Source: Polyangiaceae bacterium
GTDB lineage: Bacteria > Myxococcota_A > Polyangia > Polyangiales > Polyangiaceae
Assembly: GCA_029261965.1 (NCBI GenBank)
Contig: JAJDAH010000178.1
Span: 1 to 42,986, forward strand
Reading direction: 5' to 3'
DNA length: 42,986 nt
Within the stretch, counting starts at the first letter, position 1, and each line of letters starts with the position of its first letter. The notes under the pieces were generated by a model. That model was given only the letters and a program-made list of their open reading frames with translations. It was not told the DNA's origin and searched no databases. Shown one piece after another: positions 34,011 through 42,644 of this stretch. The translations under genes were made by a program, and so were the position numbers.

Positions 34011-34688
34011 TTAGCCCGGCAGCTCCAAGTCTGGCGCCGGCGTGCCCCCAAATGCTCGGATGACCAGGGCAACGAGCACCGGGGCGGCTTCGAGAATGCG
34101 GTCTTCTTCGCCGCGATCGATGTAGCGGAGCGCCACCTGCTCCATGCCGCCGACGAGGGTGTACGCCGTGAGCTCGTCCGGCGGGCGAGTGAGCACCCCT
34201 TCGGCGTAGGCCTCGGCGACCCCCTCCGTGATGAGCGCTACCCAGCGGCCGTAGGACGCGTCGCGGAGCCGAGCATATTCGTGACCAGCCCCGAAAATTT
34301 CGCGGTTGAAAACGAGCGCGAGGCGGGCGTTCCGCCCCATGTTCGCGAGGTACCCCGCGATGCCGAGCTTGAGCCGTTCGATGGGGTCCCGGATGCCGCG
34401 CAGATCCCTCTCGGCATCGCGAAACACCTTCTTGATGCCATGATCGTAGACCTTGATGAGGGCGTTCTGAGTGTCTTCGAAGTGCTCGTAAAAAGTCTGC
34501 CGGCTCACGCCGGCACGCGCGACGATGTCCGCTACGGTCGTGCTCGCAAAACCCTTGTCGGCGAAGACTTCGCCGGCGGCGCGTATCAACCGCTCGTAGC
34601 GCTCTGCCCGACGAGCCTCGCGAGTCTTGCCACGGTCATATTTGCCGCGGCCTGGGCCGGCGCCGGGGTCTTCGGCGCGCTCCGCCAT
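34011..34688 (-). CDS. TetR-family transcriptional regulator
   Basis: 225-residue repressor-type regulator. The N-terminal helix-turn-helix is 'TTVADIVARAGVSRQTFYEH' (about residues 50-69), preceded by the usual helix 'ERLIRAAGEVFADKGFAS'. A basic extension (Gly/Arg/Lys-rich, residues 1-30) precedes it. The C-terminal ligand-binding half is helical, with a cavity-type pattern. The ATG at 34688 lies 41 bp after the mutase gene's stop, on the same strand, so it may control that operon. Ligand unknown; an acyl-CoA would fit the neighbour, but that is a guess. Confidence 0.9.
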   Translation of the reverse strand: MAERAEDPGAGPGRGKYDRGKTREARRAERYERLIRAAGEVFADKGFASTTVADIVARAGVSRQTFYEHFEDTQNALIKVYDHGIKKVFRDAERDLRGIRDPIERLKLGIAGYLANMGRNARLALVFNREIFGAGHEYARLRDASYGRWVALITEGVAEAYAEGVLTRPPDELTAYTLVGGMEQVALRYIDRGEEDRILEAAPVLVALVIRAFGGTPAPDLELPG

Positions 34689-34729
34689 CGGCGACTTATC
34701 GGGTTTGTCGAAGTGGGTGTCAAGCCGGC

Positions 34730-36469
34730 TCAGAACTCGGCCGGGTCGGTATATGTGCCGAGCGTCTCGCGCAACACATCGCAAATCTCCTGCTCGGTGG
34801 CGTACGCGCGCGCAGCAGCGATGATGGGCGGCATCAGATTCCCATCTCCGCTGGCGGCCTGGCGCACTTCGCCGAGGGCCTTGTCGAGCTCGACCTTGCT
34901 CCGCCCGGCTTTGAGCTTCGCGAGATTCTCGCACTGCTTCTTCTGCACCGTCTCGTCGATGCGCAACGTGGGGATGTTGGTGCCCTCGTCGTTGACGTAG
35001 TCGTTTAGCCCAACCATGACTCGCTCCCCGTCGTTCAGCTTTCGCTCGAACTCGTAGCTCGAACGCGCGATCTCGCGCTGCGGGTAGTTTCTCTCGACGG
35101 CCTCCACCATGCCGCCCATCTCATCGATGCGACGAATGTAGTCGAGGGCTTCATGCTCGAGGCGATTGGTGAGCCACTCGACGTAGTAGCTCCCGGCGAG
35201 CGGGTCGATGGTGTTCGCCACCCCGCTCTCGTGGGCCACGACTTGTTGCGTCCTGAGCGCGATGGTCACCGCATCTTCAGTCGGCAGCGCGTAGGTCTCG
35301 TCGAGAGAGTTCGTGTGCAGACTTTGGGTTCCGCCAAGAACCGCCGCCATCGCCTGCAGCGCCACCCGGGCAACGTTATTGTACGGCTGTTGCGCGGTCA
35401 GCGAGACGCCCGCCGTTTGTGCGTGAGTACGAAGTTTCATCGAAGCGACCTTCGTCGCGCCGAAGCGTTCCTTCATGAAACGCGCCCACATGCGCCTCGC
35501 CGCACGAAACTTTGCGATCTCTTCGAAAAAGTCGTTGTGCACGTCGAAGAAGAAGCTCAGGCGCGGAGCGAACTCGTCGACCTGCATCCCCCGATCGATG
35601 CCCCACTTGACGTACTCCAAACCGTCGGCGAGCGTGAACGCGAGCTCTTGGGCTGCCGTCGCACCGGCTTCGCGAATGTGGTAGCCGCTGATCGAAACGG
35701 TGTTCCATCGCGGCACCTCGCGGGAACAGAATTCGATCATGTCGGTGACGATTCGCATCGCGGGCCGCGGAGGCACCAGCCACGCGTGCTGTGCGATGAA
35801 TTCCTTCAGGCAATCGTTCTGAACCGTACCGCCAACCTGATCCCGAGCAATGCCTCGCACGTCGGCGAGCGCGACGTAAAAGCCGAGCAGGACGATCGCG
35901 GGGCCGTTGATCGTCATGCTGGTCGTGACCTTGTCGAGCGGGATCTGATCGAACAAGACCTCCATGTCGCGAAGCGAATCCACCGCGACGCCGCACATGC
36001 CAACCTCACCAAGCGATCGAGGCGAGTCTGAGTCGTAGCCCATGAGCGTCGGGAAATCGAAAGCGGTCGAAAGGCCCGTTTGGCCTTCATTGAGCAAGTA
36101 CCTGAATCGCTCGTTCGTCTGCTCGGGTGCGCCGAAACCCGCGAACATGCGCATCGTCCACAGGCGGCCGCGGTACATGGTCGACTGCACCCCGCGAGTG
36201 AACGGGTACTCGCCAGGGAGACCGAGGTCGCGCGCGTAGTCGAGGTCTACGTCGGCGGGGGTGACCAAATCGGGCACGGGCACGCCGCTCCACGTCTCGA
36301 AGCTCTTCTGGCGAGGAGGCCACGTGCCGTAGGCCTTGGCGACCGGACCCTCGCGCCAGCGGCTGACCTGGTCTTTGAGCACCCTCAATGCTTCATCACC
36401 GAGGGCCGGAGCTTCACCGTCGGAGGTGAACGTCGGCTCGTCGACCACGTCCGGAACGCGCTGCGCCAT
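34730..36469 (-). CDS. icmA: Isobutyryl-CoA mutase-type large subunit (annotated risk: methylmalonyl-CoA mutase)
   Basis: Adenosylcobalamin-dependent acyl-CoA mutase catalytic subunit, 579 residues, TIM-barrel only; the B12-binding domain is absent and must be encoded elsewhere. The family pattern is strong: '[20 protein letters not shown]', '[13 protein letters not shown]', '[14 protein letters not shown]', 'TSMTINGPA', '[19 protein letters not shown]' (His264). Aligned without gaps to Propionibacterium MCM, using known residues from memory, Tyr89 corresponds to Phe109 and Arg207 to Gln227, with the same offset of 20 as His244/His264. Phe plus Gln is the isobutyryl-CoA mutase (IcmA) signature; MCM needs Tyr and Arg for the carboxylate. 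The usual Gln before Phe is Met here. The ATG at 36469 lies 43 bp after the preceding lipoprotein. Confidence 0.85.
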   Translation of the reverse strand: MAQRVPDVVDEPTFTSDGEAPALGDEALRVLKDQVSRWREGPVAKAYGTWPPRQKSFETWSGVPVPDLVTPADVDLDYARDLGLPGEYPFTRGVQSTMYRGRLWTMRMFAGFGAPEQTNERFRYLLNEGQTGLSTAFDFPTLMGYDSDSPRSLGEVGMCGVAVDSLRDMEVLFDQIPLDKVTTSMTINGPAIVLLGFYVALADVRGIARDQVGGTVQNDCLKEFIAQHAWLVPPRPAMRIVTDMIEFCSREVPRWNTVSISGYHIREAGATAAQELAFTLADGLEYVKWGIDRGMQVDEFAPRLSFFFDVHNDFFEEIAKFRAARRMWARFMKERFGATKVASMKLRTHAQTAGVSLTAQQPYNNVARVALQAMAAVLGGTQSLHTNSLDETYALPTEDAVTIALRTQQVVAHESGVANTIDPLAGSYYVEWLTNRLEHEALDYIRRIDEMGGMVEAVERNYPQREIARSSYEFERKLNDGERVMVGLNDYVNDEGTNIPTLRIDETVQKKQCENLAKLKAGRSKVELDKALGEVRQAASGDGNLMPPIIAAARAYATEQEICDVLRETLGTYTDPAEF

Positions 36470-36512
36470 ACCGTCTAAATAGCGCCCGGGCGCATCGATG
36501 ACCAGCGCGGGG

Positions 36513-37406
36513 TCAGAACGTGACGAATGCCGCCTCGCAAAAGCCACCAGGGTTACACGTGGGAATCATGCTCGAGGGGTCCACGCACGCGATATCCGGG
36601 CAGCCCACGTTCTGGCAGACCGCCGGCGGTGGGGCGCACTCGTTGGGGGCGGGCTGCCCAGGAGTGATGAGACACGTATCCGAGGCGACCTGTTCGCGAT
36701 GGTAGGCGTCCGGACAGGACCCGCAGCAGTCGCCCACGAAGGTAGCGATGACGCAGTCTCCGTCGTCGTCACAGCGGGGAACGCACCGTTCGCCGAGATC
36801 GATTTCGTCCGGCTCGCAGTCATATTTCGGTTCGCACTTGCCGGCCTGACACTGGCTGCCCTTGAGCGCGGCGCAGGCGATCGCCGGGCACGCGATTTCC
36901 TCGCACGCCGGTTGGCACATCGACGTGTCCCCTATCTCCCCGCGCCCGACGATGCAGGGCTCCGCCTCGACGATGGAGCGCGGGTACGCATCTTCACAGC
37001 CGCCACAACAAACACCGACGTTGCTGCCGACGACGCAGTCCGCGTCGTTGCTACATTCGACATCGGGCCGCTTGCAATCGCAGACGGGCTGACCGCCGAC
37101 TCGTCGAAGCTCGCACGTGAGCGTGCAGTCCGAGCCGCCGGTGCCGCCGCTTCCCGCAGACCCGCCGCTGCCCGATCCTCCGCCAGCTCCACCTGTGGCG
37201 CCACCCCCGGTGCCAGCAGCCGCGCCGGACCCTGCGGCAGCGCTACCCCCGGTGCTACTGCCCGCACCGCCCCCCGCGGTCCCACCGGTTCCCGAGCCGG
37301 CCGAGCCGGCCGAGCCGTCGGAGTCGAAGGCCTGGCCACCGCAGCCAACAGCCCCGAAGCCGACCAACAACCCCGCCGACAGCGCGACTCGAAGGAGATT
37401 TTTCAT
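36513..37406 (-). CDS. Gly-rich lipoprotein with duplicated Cys-rich module
   Basis: 297-residue lipoprotein. Signal with lipobox ending 'AVGC' (Cys22), a linker of about 65 Gly/Ala/Ser/Thr residues (28-92), then a Cys-rich body with about 30 Cys. The body contains two related modules of about 75-80 residues (about 118-192 and 212-291). Both have the pattern C-x-D-x-DC-V-x7-CC-G-x-C-x-DAY, then a Cys-rich second half ending 'C-x-GxC'. This points to an internal gene duplication. A shorter Cys segment precedes the first module. The ATG at 37406 opens on the signal peptide. It lies 43 bp upstream of the mutase gene. Function unknown; the modules resemble protease-inhibitor-like or structural Cys domains of secreted myxobacterial proteins, a guess only. 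Confidence 0.85.
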   Translation of the reverse strand: MKNLLRVALSAGLLVGFGAVGCGGQAFDSDGSAGSAGSGTGGTAGGGAGSSTGGSAAAGSGAAAGTGGGATGGAGGGSGSGGSAGSGGTGGSDCTLTCELRRVGGQPVCDCKRPDVECSNDADCVVGSNVGVCCGGCEDAYPRSIVEAEPCIVGRGEIGDTSMCQPACEEIACPAIACAALKGSQCQAGKCEPKYDCEPDEIDLGERCVPRCDDDGDCVIATFVGDCCGSCPDAYHREQVASDTCLITPGQPAPNECAPPPAVCQNVGCPDIACVDPSSMIPTCNPGGFCEAAFVTF

Positions 37407-37574
37407 GCTCTGAGTCGTTGCGAGGGCCGTGCCATCCCCAACCCTCGGAAATTCCTCGGTCGCGACACCTCGACCAGGACATTGGTGCCCGAGCGCCTGC
37501 GCCAATGGCACATCCGCTCAGCGAAGGGCCCCGCGCGCATTTCCCCTCTCGCGGGCGATCCGCTGGCGCTTCGG

Positions 37575-38048
37575 CTAGGGGCAGCCGGTGGCGTCGAAAG
37601 GGTCGCTGGTCAGCGACGTGTTCGACTCGGTGAACGAGTCCGATACGACCCCGATGACCTGAAGCGGCCCAGCGCAAATGGCGTCGATATCCTCCGCCGG
37701 ACGAAGACTCTGATCGTCGAGCACGAAGGTGATCCGTTTCGTTTGATCGGGCTCGACGAGCACCGGCAACTCGGATTGTGCCACCGCTTCGAACGGCGAG
37801 ACCACCGTCGATTGGTCGCTCGCACGCACCAACGAAAACGTCTCGACGGACACGCTCGTGGATTCCGGGGAGAACCTACCCAGAAACAAGACCAGCTCGA
37901 AAGATCCCAAAAGCCGCGTGCCAAGCGTCAGCTGTTCTACCTGGACGCTGGCCTCCTCGACGGCCGCGGTGAGCTCGACCGTTCGATCGCCGCAGCCCAG
38001 CACCAGAATCGAAATGAGAGGACCCAGGATGTGAGTGCGGATGCTCAT
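37575..38048 (-). CDS. Putative lipoprotein
   Basis: 157-residue lipoprotein of unknown function. Signal 'HILGPLISILVLGC' (Cys19). The mature part is acidic and beta-rich ('LLGSFELVLFLGRFSPESTS', 'KRITFVLDDQSL'), suggesting one beta-sandwich domain, with Cys near the end ('AICAGPL', 'DATGCP') that could pair. ATG at 38048. Its start is 58 bp from the divergent beta-propeller-like lipoprotein, so the two share a promoter region. No domain recognised. Confidence 0.75.
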   Translation of the reverse strand: MSIRTHILGPLISILVLGCGDRTVELTAAVEEASVQVEQLTLGTRLLGSFELVLFLGRFSPESTSVSVETFSLVRASDQSTVVSPFEAVAQSELPVLVEPDQTKRITFVLDDQSLRPAEDIDAICAGPLQVIGVVSDSFTESNTSLTSDPFDATGCP

Positions 38049-38106
38049 CGTGCGGCAATACTTACCAGCATGGTGACAAGTATGCCTGAGTTCGTAAGCT
38101 AGGGCT

Positions 38107-39639
38107 GTGCATCGTTGGCTGCCCGCGGCGCTTCTCGTCTGCCACGTCGGATGCGCCCGGCCTGAGTCTCCGCCACCGATGAATGCGCCTACGCCCCCGG
38201 CATCGACTTCGAGTCGAGGATCGCCGCCGACCACCGAGGATGCCGCCGCTCCGACGAGTCCCGACTCTGGGGCGGGCCAGAGCACTGGACGGCCACTGGC
38301 GCTAACCGCGTCCGACCCGAGTGGACGATGGTTCGTCTACTGCCAGGCGCGCGAAGACACGAATGGTGACGGCCGACTGTCGGTGGAGTCCGACCCATTG
38401 GGACGGCTGGACGGCGACACGTTCGCTCGATACCTGGCGCTATCCGACCGGGAAGTACTGATCGAACAGTGGGTGGCTCACGACCCCTCGGGCCGACACG
38501 TCGCGTACGTCGAAGCGGGCCGTCTGATGCTGCACGACGTCGACACGGGCGCGCGTGTCGACCTGAGCGCCCGCGGCGCGGACACGCGCGACGATGGCCT
38601 CGCCTTTCGTGGACATCGGGCGGCTAGCTTCGGCGATGGCGGCAAGTACATCGTCTACCTGAAGAAGAAGAAACTCCGCGGCGTCGCCGTCGTCCGTGAG
38701 CTCGCCACGGGCCACGAAGTCGAAATCGATCCGGGGCCCGTCGAGCTGTGGCGTGCCGAGCTTGGACCCGGGGCGCACTGGGTCGTCCTTCGAGTCATCG
38801 GCGACGATTCCAATGGCAACGGGCGCCTCGATTGGCCAGTCCCCCCCGCCGGAAATCGCGGGTGCGCGGGGCCGATCCCCTCCTACGATGCGTGGATCGG
38901 TCGCGGTGACAAGGTGACCACCTTGGTCGCTCGCGCGGCTGGCGGCCCGACGCGCTTTCGCCCCGAGCTCGTCACACCGCTCGGCCGTCAGTTGGTCCAT
39001 CGAAGGGCGTCTGGGGCACTCGAACTCGAATCGTTCCCCGGGAGACGCGAGGTGGTCCCAGCAGCGTGCGAAGCCAAGCTCGTTCGAGTGGATGCAGACC
39101 GCCAACGGCTTTTTGCCATCTGCACCGCAGACGGAAAGCGTGGTCCGCTGTTCGTCGTCGAACGGGGTAAGCGTCGCGACTTGCCCATCGAGCTGGCGCC
39201 GGTGGCGGTGGACTGGACCAGGGACGAGACCGAACGCCTGTGGCCAGTCTACCCCGGGCTCATGGCCGCTCTCGTCGATCTCGACGACCTCAGCATTCAT
39301 CAGCTCCGATCGGGAGACCGAGTTGCGGCGACTCACGGTACGCGAGCTCTCGTCATCCGAGGACGAGAGCTCGTGGTTTACGACGCGAGCACCAAGAAAA
39401 GCACCGGGCTCGACGCCAAAACCGATCCCATGCCGAAAACGCTCCATGCTGGCCCTGTGGTCGTCGTAACTCCGTGGATTGTCGATCTCGCCTTGCCTCG
39501 CCTGATTGGTCGCGGGCCACCCGGCCTTCTCGCCGTGAGGAGCGATGGTCATGTATTGGCACCGTCGACACCTGGCACCGCAGAGCGGTTCGCCTCCGGC
39601 CAGCTCGCTTGGGTGTCAGCCGGCAAATCGCGGAGATGA
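38107..39639 (+). CDS. TolB/WD40-like beta-propeller lipoprotein
   Basis: 510-residue lipoprotein. Signal with lipobox-like 'CHVGC' (Cys16), a Pro/Ser/Thr-rich spacer to about residue 62, then a series of TolB-like blades: 'SGRWFVYCQ', 'SGRHVAYVEAGRLMLHDVDT', 'GGKYIVYLKKKK', 'GAHWVVLRV'. Two EF-hand-like calcium loops interrupt it, 'DTNGDGRLS' and 'DDSNGNGRLD'. GTG start at 38107; divergent from another lipoprotein. It likely binds a partner or polymer at the envelope. Ends 78 bp before the response regulator gene on the same strand. Function unknown. Confidence 0.75.
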   Translation: MHRWLPAALLVCHVGCARPESPPPMNAPTPPASTSSRGSPPTTEDAAAPTSPDSGAGQSTGRPLALTASDPSGRWFVYCQAREDTNGDGRLSVESDPLGRLDGDTFARYLALSDREVLIEQWVAHDPSGRHVAYVEAGRLMLHDVDTGARVDLSARGADTRDDGLAFRGHRAASFGDGGKYIVYLKKKKLRGVAVVRELATGHEVEIDPGPVELWRAELGPGAHWVVLRVIGDDSNGNGRLDWPVPPAGNRGCAGPIPSYDAWIGRGDKVTTLVARAAGGPTRFRPELVTPLGRQLVHRRASGALELESFPGRREVVPAACEAKLVRVDADRQRLFAICTADGKRGPLFVVERGKRRDLPIELAPVAVDWTRDETERLWPVYPGLMAALVDLDDLSIHQLRSGDRVAATHGTRALVIRGRELVVYDASTKKSTGLDAKTDPMPKTLHAGPVVVVTPWIVDLALPRLIGRGPPGLLAVRSDGHVLAPSTPGTAERFASGQLAWVSAGKSRR

Positions 39640-39717
39640 AACGCCAAACACCAACCACGGACTCTCGGGGACGATTGCGCATGGCGATCTAGCCAGCGGA
39701 GGCTTAGACTGTGTCGC

Positions 39718-40146
39718 GTGAGCCGTATCCTGCTCGTCGAGGACTATCCGCCCCTCGCTACGGTGCTCGGCGTCGCGCTGCGGCGCGCTGGCCACTGCGC
39801 GATGAGGCTGGACCGCGTGGCCAAGGCGCTCGCGCTGAAAGAGGGCTTCGCAGGGGCGGTCTTGGACATCGACTTGACCGACGGTTCGGGGGTGGACCTC
39901 GCTGAGCGCTTGATCGACGAAGGACGGGTCGACTGGGTGATCTTCTTCACGGCGAACCGAACGCCGAGCGTTCTCGAACGTGCACGTACACTAGGTGTCC
40001 TGATCGACAAGGCCGCCGGCGTGCGGCCGTTGCTTGCGGCGGTGGAGAGCGCGACAGCGGCCGCGGCCAAGGTCGTGGGCGCGGAAAACGCAACACTGAC
40101 GCGCACACCGGGTCGTTCGGGCACTCGCAAACGCGTGCGCCGCTGA
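39718..40146 (+). CDS. Single-domain response regulator
   Basis: 142-residue CheY-like receiver without an output domain. The acidic pair 'VEDYP' (near residues 7-11), the phospho-acceptor 'AVLDIDLTDGSG' (Asp50), the Thr of 'FFTANRTPSV' and a late Lys ('VLIDKAAG') are all in place, so it looks phosphorylatable. The C-terminal tail is basic and low-complexity (Arg/Thr/Ala), about 25 residues beyond a minimal receiver. GTG start. No histidine kinase is nearby, so it is an orphan. Probably a shuttle or a protein-interaction switch. Confidence 0.85.
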   Translation: MSRILLVEDYPPLATVLGVALRRAGHCAMRLDRVAKALALKEGFAGAVLDIDLTDGSGVDLAERLIDEGRVDWVIFFTANRTPSVLERARTLGVLIDKAAGVRPLLAAVESATAAAAKVVGAENATLTRTPGRSGTRKRVRR

Positions 40147-40240
40147 CGCCCGCGCTTTGCGGCGTTCGTTGCACGTGCGCGGTGACCGCGCGCGCGTGGC
40201 GCATCTGCCGAACGGTGCTACGCTTCTCCATGAGGCAACG

Positions 40241-40585
40241 ATGTACTCAGTCCGACATTTCGTCGGGCTTTGGCTGGGTCTCAGCGTCGCCATCGTGGCG
40301 TATGCGTTCATCGATCTCTCGCTGACGCCGCGGCTGCTCATGGAGCAAGGTCTGTCGCTTCGGCCCGATCTGAGCCAAGTGCCCGATCTCGTCCATTGGG
40401 GAGGAAGACTTCTTCGAGAGAGTCGCGCAGCCCTCGTGGCCAACGCCATCATCATCGGTGGTCTCGGCGCCCTCGTTTTGCAGGGAGCCGCCCGCCGACT
40501 AGGTGCTCTCGCGCGGCCGAACGAGGCCAAGGCTACGCGGGTGAGCATCTACACCGCGAACAGCGGCCCGCCATCCGTCAGCTGA
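40241..40585 (+). CDS. Small two-helix membrane protein
   Basis: 114 residues from the ATG at 40241 with GAGG seven bases upstream. Two membrane helices ('GLWLGLSVAIVAYAFI' and 'LVANAIIIGGLGALVLQ') flank a periplasm-sized loop of about 45 residues; the C-terminal tail is basic. No family recognised. It ends two bases from the convergent diacylglycerol-kinase-like gene. Confidence 0.6.
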   Translation: MYSVRHFVGLWLGLSVAIVAYAFIDLSLTPRLLMEQGLSLRPDLSQVPDLVHWGGRLLRESRAALVANAIIIGGLGALVLQGAARRLGALARPNEAKATRVSIYTANSGPPSVS

Positions 40586-40587
40586 GT

Positions 40588-41613
40588 TCAATCGCCGGCC
40601 GGGACTATCAACCGAATCGCGCGGGCGCTCACCTCGATTTCCACCCGTGGTGTCGCCGGAAACTCTTCACCGTCGATTTGAGCCGCGATGGGCGTGCCGG
40701 CCGGCGGCGGCGTCAGGTCGAGCAGGATCCGACTCCCTCGGAAGCCCTTGGAGTGCTCGACGCCAATCTGCTCGAGGATCTCGGCGGTGAGTGGATTGTC
40801 CTCGTGGTCGAGAATCGCTTTGGACGTCCAATCTCGCTTTCCACGAAAAGGCACGACCTCGAAGAATCCATCGTCGTGCTTCGAGTCGTCATCGAAAACC
40901 CAAGCGCCGGCATAGATGCGAGTGCCTTTGACGATGAGGTCCGTGAGACCCGGAATGTCATGCCGCTCGCCGTCGGCCTCGACGATCGCTCGGAACTTGT
41001 CGTCGACGACGTAGGACTCGAGAAAGGTGCGAATCGCCGCGCCGGCGTACACGGCTTGGTCGCGGTAGATGGCCTGCAAAGGGCCGAGGCTACCGACGAC
41101 CTTTCGGTCACGATTGCGCGCGGCGAGAACCCGCGCGCTGAAACCCCACCCCGCGGAGTCGAAGAACCAGCTGTCTGCCACCAGCGTGCCGTCGTCCTCG
41201 AGCGCTCGGATCCTGCCCGCATCCAGCCTGGTCTCGTGACCGGCGATAGCCACGGCGACGTTTCTTTCGAGCATGTCGTCATCGGATTCGAGTCCAAAGC
41301 TCCGCCCCTGGTCGTTCGCGGTACCGGTCGGCAACATGGCCAAGGGGACGTCACCCGCGCGTCGGCTACCGAGCAATCCCGCGGCGACCTCTCGAAACGT
41401 CCCGTCGCCACCCATCGTGACGACGACCCGATAGGGATGCCCGTCGAGAGCTCTCGACACGAGCTCGATGGTCTTGCCCTCGGGTTGGGTGGAGAAAAAA
41501 TCGCAGGCGACTCCTGAATCCCGAAAGTAGCCGAGCGCTCGCTGGATCCTCGCTTGATTCTTGCCACTCTGGGCCGTCGGGTTTCCGACGAGGAGGTGGG
41601 TCGATGTGCTCAT
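40588..41613 (-). CDS. Diacylglycerol kinase catalytic-domain (LCB5/YegS-like) lipid kinase
   Basis: Lipid kinase of the DAGK/sphingosine-kinase-like family, 341 residues. The nucleotide-binding motif 'MGGDGTFREVAAGLL' (GGDGT at 68-72) and 'PTGTANDQGRSFGL' are both present. The N-terminus 'HLLVGNPTAQSGKN' is the usual first strand. The C-terminal half carries 'GFFEVVPFRG' and 'IAAQIDGEEFPATP', the pattern of the second domain in YegS/DgkB. The ATG at 41613 gives the family-like start. Predicted to phosphorylate a diacylglycerol or related lipid at the inner membrane. Ends two bases from the convergent small membrane protein gene. Confidence 0.93.
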   Translation of the reverse strand: MSTSTHLLVGNPTAQSGKNQARIQRALGYFRDSGVACDFFSTQPEGKTIELVSRALDGHPYRVVVTMGGDGTFREVAAGLLGSRRAGDVPLAMLPTGTANDQGRSFGLESDDDMLERNVAVAIAGHETRLDAGRIRALEDDGTLVADSWFFDSAGWGFSARVLAARNRDRKVVGSLGPLQAIYRDQAVYAGAAIRTFLESYVVDDKFRAIVEADGERHDIPGLTDLIVKGTRIYAGAWVFDDDSKHDDGFFEVVPFRGKRDWTSKAILDHEDNPLTAEILEQIGVEHSKGFRGSRILLDLTPPPAGTPIAAQIDGEEFPATPRVEIEVSARAIRLIVPAGD

Positions 41614-41673
41614 TGCGACGGTGGGGAGCTTAGCCCATCGCCCGACGACGGATGCCCTCACCCTGGCGGCGAG

Positions 41674-41988
41674 TCAGCGACCGTTCTTTTTGCGTGCTGG
41701 CGGCTTCTTTGGCGGCTCCGGCTTCGGCTCGTCGTCATCCCCCGGCTGGGGCGACACCTTGGGCTTCTTGCACACGACGACGCATGCGTCGACTCGCTTT
41801 CGGCACGCTTCCTCACACTTTGCTCGCCCATCGCAAGCATCGACGCAATCAGTGAAGCTCGACTGACAACGGGTCGTGCATCGCTGGACGCCGGCAGGGA
41901 AGGTTTGCGCTGGAACCGGAACCGCCATCCCCGAAAAGGCCACTCCCATCAGCAGCGCGAGCCCTATTCGAACACCCTGAGACTTCAT
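41674..41988 (-). CDS. Exported Cys-rich protein with Pro/Lys tail
   Basis: 104 residues from the ATG at 41988. A signal peptide ('IGLALLMGVAFSGMAVPVPA') ends near residue 28. The mature part has eight Cys over about 40 residues, many in a C-x3-C rhythm ('CTTRCQSSFTDCVDACDG', 'CEEACRKRVDACVVVCKK'), suggesting a helical hairpin held by disulfides. The tail is Pro/Lys/Asp-rich and low-complexity. It lies 60 bp upstream of the lipid kinase gene on the same strand. No homologue recognised. Confidence 0.7.
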   Translation of the reverse strand: MKSQGVRIGLALLMGVAFSGMAVPVPAQTFPAGVQRCTTRCQSSFTDCVDACDGRAKCEEACRKRVDACVVVCKKPKVSPQPGDDDEPKPEPPKKPPARKKNGR

Positions 41989-42030
41989 CCGCACATGCAA
42001 GAACGGCCGCCCGGGCGAAAGCTTGAGCCG

Positions 42031-42058
42031 TTGACATCCGGTTTGAACGACTCATGCT
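42031..42058 (+). promoter_or_regulatory. Possible promoter of the Spy-like/HtrA pair
   Basis: A perfect -35 hexamer TTGACA (42031-42036) is followed after 16 bp by CATGCT, only three of six matches to the -10 consensus. The leader to the ATG at 42156 would hold the GC hairpin at 42066. Weak evidence. Confidence 0.3.
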
Positions 42059-42065
42059 CGTCGGT

Positions 42066-42082
42066 GGAGCCCGGAGGGCTCC
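42066..42082. other. Perfect GC-rich hairpin in leader region
   Basis: GGAGCCC and GGGCTCC form a perfect 7-bp stem with a GGA loop. No T-run follows. It lies in the leader of the Spy/CpxP-like gene and between the two 13-bp repeats. It could be a regulatory stem or a weak terminator. Confidence 0.4.
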
Positions 42083-42155
42083 GGTTCGCGAGGCGATGAC
42101 GCCCGCGATCAGATAATCCCGCCTGGAGTGAAAGCCCGGGCGAAAGGAGCCAAGA

Positions 42156-42644
42156 ATGAATCCAGAGGTCATTTCGTGGTGGAATCGCGCGCGGCGATCG
42201 CGCAGCGGCGAAGAATGTCGCGCTAGTGCTTGTGGACCCAGTGCACGTTCGGCCCGTAGCTGGCAGCCCACCGAGAGTCGTCAGACCGCCGGGGGCGAGG
42301 GTGGCGCATTCGGCGTACGCCGGCCACTGCGCTTTTTGTCCCAGAAGCTCGAGCTCGACGAGAAACAAGTCGCGAAACTCGCGAAAATTCTCGACGAGCT
42401 GAAGACCGAACGAGCGCAAGCTGCCGTGGACGGTCGGCGCACCACATCCGCGCTCGCCGATGCGCTCGACGCTGAAACCTTCGATCTCGAGAAGGCCAGC
42501 AAGGCCACCGAGGCACGTGTGGAATCGGCGCGCAGGTTGAAATCAGCCGTGCTGGAAGCGCTCAGTCGGATGCACGAGCTGCTCGACGCCGAGCAACGCG
42601 AAACGCTCGCCTACCTGCTGCGTACCGGCGTCCTGTCAATGTGA
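42156..42644 (+). CDS. Spy/CpxP-like heavy-metal-sensor-type protein
   Basis: 162 residues. The second half is a long helical region ('FLSQKLELDEKQVAKLAKIL', 'LKTERAQAAVDGRRT', 'LLDAEQRETLAYLLRTG') of the Spy/CpxP/periplasmic metal-sensor type, with the LDxxQ-like repeats at both ends. The N-terminus ('MNPEVISWWNRARRSRSGEE') is not a signal peptide, so the protein is probably cytosolic or membrane-associated rather than periplasmic. AAAGGAG lies seven bases upstream of the ATG. The stop codon overlaps the start of the HtrA-like gene (TGATG), so translation of the two is probably coupled and they likely work together in protein quality control. Confidence 0.8.
   Translation: MNPEVISWWNRARRSRSGEECRASACGPSARSARSWQPTESRQTAGGEGGAFGVRRPLRFLSQKLELDEKQVAKLAKILDELKTERAQAAVDGRRTTSALADALDAETFDLEKASKATEARVESARRLKSAVLEALSRMHELLDAEQRETLAYLLRTGVLSM

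Larger units (their letters stand above)
42009..42146. repeat. Pair of 13-bp direct repeats in divergent intergenic region
   Basis: GCCCGGGCGAAAG occurs at 42009-42021 and again at 42134-42146, 125 bp apart. The second copy abuts the GGAG ribosome site of the Spy/CpxP-like gene. Both copies lie in the only non-coding stretch between 41988 and 42156. Confidence 0.6.

Noticed and set aside
34730-36469. Plain methylmalonyl-CoA mutase
   Set aside because: Substrate-carboxylate residues Tyr and Arg are replaced by Phe and Gln.
42112-42117. GATAAT as a strong -10 element before the Spy-like gene
   Set aside because: No -35-like sequence lies 15-19 bp upstream and there is no extended -10.
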